A stretch of 64,000 nucleotides of DNA from CAVSEK01 sp963726975 (GTDB lineage Bacteria > Actinomycetota > Actinomycetes > Mycobacteriales > SCTD01). The translations under genes were made by a program, and so were the position numbers. Below the pieces are notes generated by a model. It was not told the DNA's origin, did not search any database, and worked only from the letters and a program-made list of their open reading frames with translations. The stretch spans positions 682,001-746,000 of the forward strand of contig CAVSEK010000013.1 in NCBI GenBank assembly GCA_963726975.1, written 5' to 3'. This document shows positions 38,727 through 47,762 of this stretch, one piece after another (the stretch's first letter is position 1; every line of letters begins with the position of its first letter).

Positions 38727-40117
38727 CCCCGCACCTCCCTCGTCACGGGCACGCTGCCCGACTCACCGCTCACCCAGCCGCCGACGACGGCGCTGAACAG
38801 CCCGGCGTCGCCGCCCGCGTGCACGACCAGCAGCCCGCCGGGGCGGAACTTGGGCAGGTCGACGCCGGCGTACGCCTCCGGCACGCCCTCGGCGTTGCCG
38901 CCCGCGCCGCGCGCGATCTCGTCCGCCGGCAGCACCAGCAGCGCCTCGAGCTCGGCGACCAGGCGCGCCCGGTCCCACCCGGCCTCGCGGAAGACCCGGC
39001 CGTGCTCGGGCGACACCACGAGCAGGGCGTCGAAGGCCATCGGCAGCTTGGGGTGGCCGGTGACCCGCAGGCAGGCCGCGAACGAGCGCGCCAGCGACCC
39101 GGGGTCGCGGCTCAGCTGGTCGACGACCGGCTGCACCCCCGCGCCGGCGAACACGGTCACGGCGTCCCCGGGCACGCCGCGGTCCTGCGCCAGCGGCGCG
39201 AACGGGCTGTCGGCCTCGCGCTCGGCGAAGCAGAAGGTGTACTTGCCGGGGTTGCCGAGCACCGCCCGGTCCACCTCACCGGGCCGTCCGCCGCCGACGT
39301 TGCGCACGACCAGCTGCAGCGCCCTGCCGATCGTCGCGTTGGCCCGGTTGCCCTGCCCGAGCGCGTTGACGCCGCTGTTCATCCCCACGCGGCGGGCGAC
39401 GGGACCGTTGACGACGACGACCGGTCCGGAGAAGTACGTCGTGGCGAGCAGCCCGTGCAGCGCGAACGGCTCGGCGCAGGCCGCCTCGACCGCCGCGAGC
39501 ACGACCGGCAGGTGCTCGGGCAGGCAGCCGGCGAGCACGGCGTTGACCGCGACCTTCTCGACCGTGCAGGGCACGAGGTCCGGCGGCACGACGGCGACGA
39601 CCTCCTGCGGGTCGCGGGTCGTCCCGCGCAGCATGCGCAGCACCCGCTCGGGCGTGGGAGGGACGACCGGCAGCCCGTCGGTCCAGCCCCGGTCGTACGC
39701 CGCCTCGTGCTCGTCCTCGGCGCTGGCCAGCTCGACCCGCCGGCTGACCAGCCCGTCGCCGTAGCGCGCCTCGAGCGCGTCGACCCGGTCCGGGTCGACC
39801 GACAGGGACCCGCAGCCGGGCCGGTGCTCGGGCAGGTCCTCGCCGAGCCCCTCGCGCCCGGTGAGCTCCTGCCACTGCTCGCGGCTCCAGCCGACCACCC
39901 GGGCGCGCTCCTGCCCGCCCTCGACCCGCAGCAGCGTCGGCACGGTCTCCACGCCGAGGCGCCACGACAGCTCGAGCGAGGTGTCGTCGCCGTCGAACCA
40001 CTCCGGGTCGTCCTGGCACCACACCCGGGCGCCGAGGCCGCGCAGCACCGGCTCGACGAGCACGCAGGTCGGGCAGTCGCGCTTGACGACGGCGACGAGT
40101 CCGTCGGGCAGCTCCAC
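38723..40117 (-). CDS. Thioredoxin-domain fusion protein, partner of the UGSC selenoprotein
   Basis: A 464-residue protein. The N-terminal about 100 residues look thioredoxin/glutaredoxin-like: LVAVVKRDCPTCVLVEPVL with a CPTC active site (Cys 15 and 18), and a cis-Pro-like LGVETVPTLLRVEGG. The remaining about 340 residues form an unrecognised domain with DRGWTDGLPVVPPTPERVLR, NAVLAGCLPEHLPVVLAAVE, NGPVARRVGMNSGVNALGQG, NPGKYTFCFAERE and VVSPEHGRVFREAGWD; several cysteines recur there. It is not membrane-bound. The GTG at 40117 follows a TAGCGT box by 6 nt. Position and the CPTC site suggest it reduces or works with the selenoprotein; this is inference. Confidence 0.72.
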   Translation of the reverse strand: MELPDGLVAVVKRDCPTCVLVEPVLRGLGARVWCQDDPEWFDGDDTSLELSWRLGVETVPTLLRVEGGQERARVVGWSREQWQELTGREGLGEDLPEHRPGCGSLSVDPDRVDALEARYGDGLVSRRVELASAEDEHEAAYDRGWTDGLPVVPPTPERVLRMLRGTTRDPQEVVAVVPPDLVPCTVEKVAVNAVLAGCLPEHLPVVLAAVEAACAEPFALHGLLATTYFSGPVVVVNGPVARRVGMNSGVNALGQGNRANATIGRALQLVVRNVGGGRPGEVDRAVLGNPGKYTFCFAEREADSPFAPLAQDRGVPGDAVTVFAGAGVQPVVDQLSRDPGSLARSFAACLRVTGHPKLPMAFDALLVVSPEHGRVFREAGWDRARLVAELEALLVLPADEIARGAGGNAEGVPEAYAGVDLPKFRPGGLLVVHAGGDAGLFSAVVGGWVSGESGSVPVTREVRG

Positions 40118-40123
40118 GGCCGG

Positions 40124-40129
40124 ACGCTA
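40124..40129 (-). promoter_or_regulatory. Leaderless -10 box of the thioredoxin/selenoprotein operon
   Basis: On the minus strand TAGCGT ends 6 nt before the GTG at 40117, giving a likely leaderless transcript for both genes. Confidence 0.5.
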
Positions 40130-40219
40130 CCGCGGCAGGTGAGGTGGGACGCGCAGCCGGGAAGGGCTCCGGGCGACGAGGCGGGCCGCCGGCCGCCCAG
40201 GACGGACGGAGGACCGACC

Positions 40220-41188
40220 GTGACCCGGTTCGGCTACACGATGATGACCGAGCAGAGCCGCCCCGACCAGCTCGTGCGCGACCTGCAGGCGGCCGAGGAG
40301 GCGGGCTTCGACTTCTCGGTGATCTCCGACCACTACAACCCGTGGCTGGAGTCGCAGGGCCACGCGGGCTACGCCTGGTCGATCCTCGGCGCCGCGGCGC
40401 AGGCGACCTCGCGGATCCCGCTGATGACGTACGTGACCTGCCCGACCCTGCGCTACCACCCGGCGGTCGTGGCGCAGAAGGCGGCGACCATGGGCATCCT
40501 GTCCGGCGGCCGGTTCCGGCTCGGGCTCGGCGCCGGGGAGAACCTCAACGAGCACGTCGTCGGCAAGCGGCTGGCCGGCCGTCGGCGTGCGCCACGAGAT
40601 GCTGTCCGAGGCGGTCGACATCATCACGGCGCTGCTCGACGGGGAGCACGTCAACTACCGCGGCAAGCACTTCGACGTCGAGAGCGCGAAGCTCTGGGAC
40701 CTGCCCGACGAGCGCGTGCCGATCGGCATCGCGGTGTCGGGGCAGCGGTCCTGCGACCTGGCCGGCCGCAAGGCCGACCTCATGATCGCGACCGAGCCGG
40801 AGCCGGAGCTCGGCGAGATGTTCGACGCCGCGGGCGGGGCGGGCAAGCCGCGGGTCGGCCAGATCGCCGTCTGCTACGACCCCGACCGCGACGCCGCCGT
40901 GCAGACGGGCGCACGAGCAGTTCCGCTGGTTCGGGCTGGGCTGGAAGGTCAACGCCGACCTGCCGGGCCCGTCGTCGTTCGAGGCGGCGACGCAGTTCGT
41001 CACGCCGGAGCAGGTCGGCGAGCAGCTGCCCTGCGGCGCGGACGTGCAGGAGTACGTCGAGAAGATCAAGCCGTTCGTCGAGGCGGGCTTCACCGAGGTC
41101 GCGCTGGTGCAGATCGGCGCCGAGCGGCCAGGCGGAGTTCTTCCGCTGGGCGCAGGCCGAGCTGCTGCCGGCGCTGAGGGAGCTGTAG
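40220..41188 (+). pseudogene. LLM-class F420-dependent oxidoreductase, frame-disrupted
   Basis: The luciferase-like TIM barrel starts FGYTMMTEQSRPDQLVRDLQ and continues with GFDFSVISDHYNPWLESQGH, IPLMTYVTCPTLRYHPAVVA and GRFRLGLGAGENLNEHVVG, typical of actinobacterial F420-glucose-6-phosphate-dehydrogenase-like (TIGR03557-type) enzymes. The rest is split: MLSEAVDIITALLDGEHVNY and YADLMIATEPEPEL-like segments in a second frame, then EQFRWFGLGWKVNADLPGPS and QEYVEKIKPFVEAGFTEVAL in others. Breaks are near 40578, 40912 and 41130; the stop is the TAG at 41186. GGAGGA (40208-40213) precedes the GTG. The substrate is unknown. Confidence 0.8.
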
Positions 41189-41194
41189 CCGAGG

Positions 41195-41249
41195 CCCCTG
41201 CGTCCGCCCCGCGCGGGCACGCTCACCGCGTGTCGGGCGGACGCAGGGG
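41195..41249. terminator. Bidirectional terminator between LLM oxidoreductase and zapE
   Basis: CCCCTGCGTCCGCCC (41195-41209) pairs perfectly with GGGCGGACGCAGGGG (41235-41249) over 15 bp. The 25-base loop can form a smaller inner hairpin. It separates convergent genes. Confidence 0.8.
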
Positions 41250-41251
41250 GC

Positions 41252-42253
41252 TCAGACCTCCTGCGCCTGCCTCGCCAGGGCGGTGAGCCGCGAGACCGCG
41301 CGCTGGTACTTCTTGCGGTAGCCGCCGGACAGCAGCTCGTCGGGGAACAGCCGGTCCAGCGGCACGCCGCTGGTCACCAGCGGCACGTCGCGGTCGTACA
41401 GCCGGTCGGCGAGCACGACCAGGCGCAGCGCGGCGGACTGGTCGTCCACGGGGTGCACGCCGACGAGCCCGACCAGCGGCACGTCGTCGACGAGCGCGCC
41501 GTAGCGCGAGGGGTGCAGCTGCGACAGGTGCTGCAGCAACCCGTCGAAGTCGTCGCAGGAGGCCCCGTCGACAGCGGTCGTGCGCTGCGCCACCTCGCCG
41601 TCGTCGACGGGTGCGGGCGCCTCCGGGAGGCCGCGGTGGCGGTAGTCCTCGCCGTCGACGCGCAGCGGCGCGAAGTGCGACGACAGCCCCTGGATCTCGC
41701 GCAGGAAGTCCTGCGCGGCGAAGCGCCCCTCCCCGAGCGAGCCGGGCAGCGTGTTGGAGGTCGCCGCGACGTGCACGCCGGCGTCGACGAGCTTGCCGAG
41801 CAGCGTCGAGACCAGCACCGTGTCGCCCGGGTCGTCGAGCTCGAACTCGTCGATCGCGAGCAGCCGGTGCTGCGACAGCGCCTCGACCGTGCCCGCGAAG
41901 CCCAGCGCGCCGACCAGGTGCGTCAGCTCGACGAAGGTGGCGTACGCCTTGGGCGCCGGTGCGGCGTGCCAGAGGGCCGTGAGCAGGTGGGTCTTGCCCA
42001 CGCCGAAGCCGCCGTCGAGGTAGACGCCCGCCGGCCCGCGTGGCTGCGCCCGCCCGAGCAGGCGCCGCCGCGGCGGCTCGAGGGTGCCGGCGAACTCCTG
42101 CAGCGCCTGGACGGCAGCGGCCTGCGAGGGCTGGCCGGGGTCGGGGTCGTACGTGTCGAAGCGCGCCCGGTCGAAGCGCGGCGGCGGCACCAGGCCGGCC
42201 ACGAGCGTGTCGACCGGCACCTGCGGGTCCCGGTCGACCAGCGACAGCGGCAT
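41252..42253 (-). CDS. zapE: Cell division protein ZapE (AFG1-like ATPase)
   Basis: A 333-residue AFG1/ZapE-family P-loop ATPase. Walker A is VYLDGGFGVGKTHLLTALWH (about 85), Walker B LLAIDEFELDDPGDTVLVST and the sensor region VAATSNTLPGSLGEGRFAAQ. FLREIQGLSSHF and ALRLVVLADRLYDRDVPLVT are also family-typical. In E. coli ZapE associates with the Z-ring under stress; the actinobacterial role is inferred from homology. The following gene on the strand is a small acidic protein 19 bases upstream. Confidence 0.88.
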   Translation of the reverse strand: MPLSLVDRDPQVPVDTLVAGLVPPPRFDRARFDTYDPDPGQPSQAAAVQALQEFAGTLEPPRRRLLGRAQPRGPAGVYLDGGFGVGKTHLLTALWHAAPAPKAYATFVELTHLVGALGFAGTVEALSQHRLLAIDEFELDDPGDTVLVSTLLGKLVDAGVHVAATSNTLPGSLGEGRFAAQDFLREIQGLSSHFAPLRVDGEDYRHRGLPEAPAPVDDGEVAQRTTAVDGASCDDFDGLLQHLSQLHPSRYGALVDDVPLVGLVGVHPVDDQSAALRLVVLADRLYDRDVPLVTSGVPLDRLFPDELLSGGYRKKYQRAVSRLTALARQAQEV

Positions 42254-42272
42254 GCGGCGGGAGCTCCCGGCC

Positions 42273-42515
42273 TCAGGCCGGCGCGCCGGACGAGTCCTCG
42301 CCCGCGTCCGCGTCCGGGTCGGCGCCGGCGTCCTCGCGGGCAGCGGTCGCCGTGCCGGCGGGGTCGCCGTACGTCGTGCCGGGCGACTCGTCGCCCGGGC
42401 TGAACTCGTCGGCGGTCTTGCCGGTGGCGGACAGGCCGGCGCCCTGCAGGGCGGGGTCGGGCTGCGCGTCCGTCGTCCGCTCGTCGGTGGTCTGGTCGTC
42501 CCGCGGCTCGGTCAT
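42273..42515 (-). CDS. Small acidic hypothetical protein
   Basis: An 80-residue, strongly acidic protein rich in Asp, Glu, Thr, Ala and Gly, with no hydrophobic segment and no recognisable domain; it is probably disordered. Segments include GLSATGKTADEFSPGDES and GEDSSGAPA at the end. The ATG at 42515 lies 9 bases after the potassium channel stop in the same direction, which supports expression. No function is proposed. Confidence 0.5.
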   Translation of the reverse strand: MTEPRDDQTTDERTTDAQPDPALQGAGLSATGKTADEFSPGDESPGTTYGDPAGTATAAREDAGADPDADAGEDSSGAPA

Positions 42516-42524
42516 GTCGACCCC

Positions 42525-43571
42525 CTACCCCGCGTCGCGCACGAGCACCACCACGTCGCCGGCCTGCAGCACCTCCGCCGAGGCGGAGGTGAAGGGGTGG
42601 GTGCGACCGTCCCGCTGGACGGCCAGCACCGACTCCTGCAGGTCGCGGCAGCTCATCCCGACCTCCTCGTCGCGCACGTGGCGGGTCGCCAGCTCCAGCC
42701 CGGTGCCCGGCTCGAGCAGGTCGGCGAGGACCTTGCCCGTCTCGGGCGAGGACGCGGCGACGCCGAGCAACCGCCCGGCGGCCTCGCTGCTCACGACGAC
42801 CTGGTCCGCACCGCTGGCGCGCAGCAGCGGCGCGTTCTCCTCCTCGCGCACCGCGGCGACGAGGGTCGCGGTCCGGTTCTCGGTGCGAGCGGTCAGCGTC
42901 ACGAGGACGGCGGTGTCGTCGCGCGGCACGGCGACCACGACCGTGACGGCGTCGGCGACGTGCGCCCGCTGCAGCACCTCGGTGCGCGTGCCGTCGCCCT
43001 GCACGACGGCCAGCCCGTCGCTCGTCGCGTCGGCGACGCCCGCACCGCCGGGCTCGACGACGACGACGCGGGCCGGGTCCAGGCCGGCCTCGACCAGCGC
43101 CCGGACGGCGCTGCGCCCCTTGGTGCCGTAGCCGACGACGACGGTGTGCTCGTGCAAGGAGGACCTCCAGCGGGCCTGCCGGAACTGCTCGCGGGTGCGC
43201 TTCGTGAGGACCTCGAGGGTGGTGCCCACGAGGACGATGAGGAAGAGCACCCGCAGGGGTGTGACGACGAGGACGTTGACCAGCCGGGCGGTGTCGCTGA
43301 CCGGGACGACGTCGCCGTAGCCGGTCGTGGACAGGCTGACGGTGGAGTAGTAGACCGCGTCGAGCAGGTCGACGGTGCCGTCGTCGGTGCTGTCGCGGTA
43401 GCCGTCCCGGCCGAGCCAGACGACCAGGGTGACCAGGGCGAGCAGCCCGAGCGCGAACAGCAGGCGCCGGAGGGCGTCGCGCACCGGGCTGCGCGGCTCG
43501 CGCGGCAGCCGCACGGCAGCTGTCCGCAGGACCGGGCAGCGGCCGGGCCCTGCCGCTGCGCGCCACTGCAC
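42525..43571 (-). CDS. Two-helix potassium channel with RCK (TrkA-N/TrkA-C) domain
   Basis: A 348-residue protein. Two transmembrane helices (LLFALGLLALVTLVVWLG and LVNVLVVTPLRVLFLIVLVG) flank the selectivity filter STTGYGDVVP. A cytosolic Rossmann RCK domain begins TVVVGYGTKGRSAVRALVEA, with VVVVEPGGAGVADATSDGLA and ATLVAAVREEENAPLLRASG. A C-terminal TrkA-C-like domain ends EVLQAGDVVVLVRDAG. It is an MthK-like ligand-gated K+ channel; the regulatory ligand is unknown. Confidence 0.88.
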   Translation of the reverse strand: MQWRAAAGPGRCPVLRTAAVRLPREPRSPVRDALRRLLFALGLLALVTLVVWLGRDGYRDSTDDGTVDLLDAVYYSTVSLSTTGYGDVVPVSDTARLVNVLVVTPLRVLFLIVLVGTTLEVLTKRTREQFRQARWRSSLHEHTVVVGYGTKGRSAVRALVEAGLDPARVVVVEPGGAGVADATSDGLAVVQGDGTRTEVLQRAHVADAVTVVVAVPRDDTAVLVTLTARTENRTATLVAAVREEENAPLLRASGADQVVVSSEAAGRLLGVAASSPETGKVLADLLEPGTGLELATRHVRDEEVGMSCRDLQESVLAVQRDGRTHPFTSASAEVLQAGDVVVLVRDAG

Positions 43572-43643
43572 CTCCCGCTCGTCCGCCCCGTCCGGGGCAG
43601 CCTGTCACCGACCCCTCGACCGGCGCCGCCCTAAGGTCCTGGC

Positions 43644-44714
43644 ATGACGACGCCACCGACGTCCGCGACCGCCGGGGCCGACCCGCAGGTGGTCGGGCCC
43701 CTACCTCGCGCGCGCCCTGGACGACCCGGGGTGGGCAGGAGTGCGGGGTGACGCTGATCGCCGGGGGCAAGAGCAACCTCACCTACCGGGTCGACTCCCC
43801 GGCCGGCTCGGTGGTGCTGCGCCGGCCGCCGCTCGGGCACGTGCTGCCGACCGCGCACGACATGGGCCGTGAGTACCGGGTCATGGCGGCGCTGGCGGGG
43901 CACCGCCGTGCCGTCCCGCGGATGCTGCACCAGTGCACCGACCCGGAGGTGCTCGGGCAGCCGTTCTACGTCATGGAGCGGGTCGAGGGCCACGTCTGCC
44001 GCGACAGCCTGCCGGCGGGGTACGCCGACCGGCCCGAGCAGCGCCGCGCGATCGGCGAGGGCCTGGTGCGAGGTGCTCGCCGACCTGCACGCGGTCGACC
44101 CGGCGCGAGGTCGGGCTCGGCGAGTTCGGCCGGCCGGAGGGCTACCTGGCCCGGCAGGTGGCGCGCTGGGGCAAGCAGTGGGACGCGACCCGGATCGAGG
44201 GCCACGAGGCGCTCGACGCGCTCGCCGCGGACCTGGCCGCGAGCGTCCCGGCGAGCCGCCGGACCGGGATCGTGCACGGCGACTACCGGCTCGACAACAC
44301 GATGCTCGACCCGACCGAGGTCGGCGCGGGTCGCGGCCGTCCTCGACTGGGAGATGTCGACGCTCGGCGACCCGATGGCCGACCTCGGCATCCTGCTCGT
44401 CTACTGGTCCCAGGCCGACGACGGCGGCGACCGCGACAACAGCGCGGTGATCCCGGCCGGCGACCGTGCTGCCCGGCTTCCCGACCCGCGCGGAGGTCGC
44501 CGAGCTGTACGCGGCGCGCACCGGCGCGGACCTGACGGCGCTGCCGTGGTGCGAGGCGTTCGGGTTCTTCAAGCTGGCGGTCGTCTGCGCCGGGATCGTC
44601 GCGCGGGTCCGCGGCGGGGCGATGGTCGGCTACGGCTTCGACGGCATCGAGGACCGGATCGGACCGCTCGTCGAGCTGGGCCGCGCGACCCTCGCCGACG
44701 GCACGCTGCGCTAG
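43644..44714 (+). pseudogene. Aminoglycoside-phosphotransferase-fold kinase (ACAD10-like), frame-disrupted
   Basis: A kinase-like small-molecule phosphotransferase. Segments are TLIAGGKSNLTYRVDSPAGS (nucleotide loop), VVLRRPPLGHVLPTAHDMGR, PFYVMERVEGHVCRDSLPAG, the catalytic RTGIVHGDYRLDNTMLDPTE (HGD..N), VLDWEMSTLGDPMADLGILL (metal-binding DWE) and FGFFKLAVVCAGIVARVRGG. The family fits actinobacterial APH-fold proteins near acyl-CoA metabolism. At least five indels lie between 43690 and 44465, including lost CG in GTGCGAGGTG (about 44070). ATG at 43644 follows TAAGGT (43632-43637) by 6 nt. Confidence 0.75.
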
Positions 44715-44721
44715 CGCCGCC

Positions 44722-45085
44722 GTGCGGCCCGGCCCGGAGGACCTCGAGCTCGTCGGCGCCGCCGTGCGCGCCCTGCGCCGCGGGCGCGGCCCCGACCTGC
44801 ACCCGGCCGCCGCGGCCGTGCGGACGGCCTCCGGGCGGGTGGTGCCGGGCTCGGCCTGGGCGGCGCGTGCGCCGAGCCGGTCGCGGTCGGCGCCGCGCTC
44901 GCGCTGGGCGAGCGGGTCACGGCCGCTGGCGGCCGTGCGGCACGTCGACGCCGACGCGACGCGGGTGACCGCGCCGTGCCCGGCCTGCCGCGCGCTGCTG
45001 CGGCGCGCACGCCCCGGACGTGCGGGTGGTGCACCTCGCGGACGGCCTGCGCGTGGCGGCCGTCAGCGCGCTGCCGCGCGCCTGA
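44722..45085 (+). pseudogene. Cytidine deaminase-like fold protein, frame-disrupted
   Basis: The start reads PEDLELVGAAVRALRRGRGP and LHPAAAAVRTASGRVV. In a second frame the zinc site appears as GACAEPVAVGAALALGERV (Cys-Ala-Glu), then back in the first frame VRHVDADATRVTAPCPACRA supplies PCxxC, and the C-terminus VRVVHLADGLRVAAVSALPR reads in another. These are the Cys-Ala-Glu and Pro-Cys-x-x-Cys elements of deaminases. About 120 residues are expected. The substrate is unknown; three or more indels break it. Its 3' end overlaps the convergent DoxX-like gene by 23 bases. Confidence 0.6.
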
Positions 45086-45428
45086 CCTGCAGGGCCCACA
45101 GCACCAGCGGCACCTGCAGCGGCAGCCGGGCGTACGCGACCAGCCGGCCCGGGCCGGAGGCGTCCAGCGCCTGCTGCACGTTGGCCGGGAACACCGCGAC
45201 GAAGAGCACCGCGGTCGCCAGCGAGCCGTGCCGCCGCGTGCCGGGCGCGGCCACCGCGACCGCCAGGGCGAGCTCGGCGACACCGCTCCCCAGCGTCCAC
45301 AGCCGGGGCCGCGGGAGCAGCGCCGGGACGATCGCGTCGAAGGTCCCGGGCATCACCAGGTGCAGGGCGCCGGCGCCGCCGAGCAGCGCCGCCAGCAGGT
45401 ACGGGGAGGCGGTGCGCAGCCGGGTCAC
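45063..45428 (-). CDS. DoxX-like small membrane protein
   Basis: A 121-residue protein with four hydrophobic segments. PYLLAALLGGAGALHLVMPG and FDAIVPALLP begin it, followed by LGSGVAELALAVAVAAPG, LATAVLFVAVFPANVQQALD and ARLPLQVPLVLWALQVRRAA, matching the DoxX/DUF4267-like layout (GxxxH..P, GxxE, FPANVxxA). Function in the family is poorly defined. GTG start at 45428; convergent with the deaminase-like gene. Confidence 0.75.
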   Translation of the reverse strand: MTRLRTASPYLLAALLGGAGALHLVMPGTFDAIVPALLPRPRLWTLGSGVAELALAVAVAAPGTRRHGSLATAVLFVAVFPANVQQALDASGPGRLVAYARLPLQVPLVLWALQVRRAAAR

Positions 45429-45452
45429 CCCGCAGTCTGGACCGCGGGGCGG

Positions 45453-47571
45453 TCAGGCCGCGCGGCGGTCCGCCAGCGCCGCGCGGACCGCCGCGACGAC
45501 GTCGTCGACGCGCGAGGTCGGCGATGCAGGCGGGCCCGGCAGCCGACAGCGGGCAGGAGCCCGGACCACCAGCACTCCTGCTCGGTGATCGCCGTCGGCC
45601 GCCGCACCTGGCAGCCGGGCAGGCCCTGCAGCGCGACGTGCCCCTGCTCGGGCCGCTGCCCGTAGCGGGCCGCGAGCGTCGGTCCGAACAGCCCGACCGT
45701 GCGCGCACCCGAGGCCGCGGCCAGCCGGACCGGCCCGGTGTCGCCGCCGACGACCACGCCACCGCGCTCCCCCACCGCCGCGGCCAGCCCGGCGAGCCCG
45801 CGCAGCGCCTGCCGGGGCAGCAGCCGCGCGCCGGTCCGGACGGCCGGGGCCGGGTCGGGCCCGGGCACGGTGACGACGTCGAGGTCGCCGAGCCGGCGCA
45901 CCAGCTCGCGCCAGCCCGACCAGCGCTTGACCGGCATCCCGGCGTCGGGCAGCAGCAGCACCGGACGGCGCTCGTCCAGCAGCGCGTGCCCGGCGGCGAC
46001 CTCGTCGTCGTCCAGCGCGACGCGCGGCGGCAGCCGCACGAGGTCGGGCCGGACCAGCCCGTCGGCGGCGAGCAGGCGCAGGAAGCGCTCGTCGACGAGC
46101 TCGTCGGCCGGCGGGCCGCGCCACAGCGCGGTCGGCCACCACGGGGACCTGCGCGCGCAGCAGGTCGGGGATGCCGCCGTACGTCGTGGTGGTGACCGCC
46201 AGGTCGTACGCGCGCTCCTGCAGCAGGCCGGCGACGAACGCGGCCGGCGCCCCGTCGGCGTGGTCCGGGGTGGTGCGCACCCGCGCGACGAGCGGGTCGC
46301 GGGCGAGCAGGACCCCGCCGGGGTCGAACGTCGCGACGTGCACGCGGGCGCCGCGGGTGCGTGAGGGCGAGCGCGTGCACCGCCGGCAGGGCGAGCAGCA
46401 GGTCGCCGAAGCCGCCGAGCAGCTCGACGACGAGCACCTCGCGCGGGCCGCTCGCGACGCCCTCCGCGCCGACGCCTCGCGCGTAGACGTCGGCGTGCGC
46501 GGCGGCGATCTCGTCCCAGGAGTGCGCGTCGGCCAGCAGCCGCCGGCCACCGGTCGGCGCCCGGCCGCGCAGGGCCAGGTCGAGGTGGTGCGCGAGCACC
46601 TCGGACTCGCGCACCGGCCCGAGCAGGGCGGCCCGCTCGAGCGCCGGCTCGGTGCGTGGTCCGCGGGTCCCGACGAGCGGCAGGTCGTGGTCGAGGACCG
46701 CGAGCAGCGACCCGCTCTTGGTCGTCAGGCCGGCGGTGAAGGGCAGCGCGGCGACGTCGGCCGCCTGCAGCAGCGCCGACACCTCGTCGGCGCGGCACCC
46801 AGCCGGTGACCGTCACGGCGTCGTCGAGACCGAGCGCGAGCACGTCGGCGCGCACCTCGGCCTCGAAGTCGACCGCCTCCGGCCCCGGGCAGCGCCAGCG
46901 AGGCGAAGCCCGCCGGCGACGACCAGGCGCAGGTCGGGGTGCGCGCCGGCCCGCAGCGCCGCGACGGCGCGCAGCAGCCAGCGCACGCCCTTGACCGGGT
47001 GCACGAACCCGAAGAACACGACCACCGGGGCGCGCTCGGGCAGGCCGTACGCCGGGCGCGGGTCGCGGCCCGGTCGGCGGGCACGCGCTCGACGTTCGGG
47101 CCCGATCGGCACCACCCGCGGCCGTCACGCCGGTGCGCTCGCCGCACGGCCTCGGCGTGCGCCGGGGTGGTGGCGAGCACGGCCCGGCGGCGCCGACCGT
47201 GAGCCGGCCGGCCTCGCGGTCCCACAGCCCGGCCCGCTCCAGCGCCCGCCACAGCGGCGCCCGGCACCGCCGCGGGCCAGGACCACCAGCCGTACTCGTG
47301 CAGCGTCGTCACCAGCGGGGGCGCGCACCAGCGCGGGCAGCAGCCCGACGGCCGGCGAGAAGCCGTACGCCGACGGGCGCGAACTGCACGTGCACGACGT
47401 CGGGGTCGAGCCGCGCGAGCTCGTCGCGCGGCGGCACCGACCCGACCGCCCGCCTCGACCACCTGCGGCGTCGACGCCGTGCGCCGGCAGGTGCGCGGCC
47501 AGCCGGCGGACGTAGTCGGCGACGCCGTCGCGCTCGGGCGCGTCCCGCCCCACGACCAGCGCTGCCCTCAC
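45453..47571 (-). pseudogene. GT4 and GT9 glycosyltransferase domains, possibly one fused protein, frame-disrupted
   Basis: From the GTG at 47571 a GT4 (GT-B) domain reads RDGVADYVRRLAAHLPAHGV, LARLDPDVVHVQFAP, YGFSPAVGLLPALVRAP, VVFFGFVHPVKGVRWLLRAV, ADVAALPFTAGLTTKSGSL and AHSWDEIAAAHADVYARG. Without any stop in that frame it runs into a GT9 (heptosyltransferase-like) domain from about 46460: EVLVVELLGGFGDLLLALPA, VLLLPDAGMPVKRWSGWREL and VVVGGDTGPVRLAAASGART. The C-terminus DDVVAAVRAALADRRAA ends at 45453. Many indels (about 45500-47530) break both parts, so a two-gene arrangement cannot be excluded. Likely cell-envelope or secondary-metabolite glycan transfer; donors unknown. Confidence 0.7.
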
Positions 47572-47762
47572 CCGACTGCGGTCCCCCGCCCGGTGCGGCT
47601 CGAACCGGGCGCCCGGCCGACATGAGCAGTCCCACACCGCGACCTCGGCAGCGCGGCGGCAGGTCCGGTCTTGACGCGGAGGCCTGCCCGCTGGTGGGGT
47701 GCGGCGCCGGCACGCGACGGTCCACCGGGACCGACCGCCCCGCCGCGGAACCCCGGAGTGCC

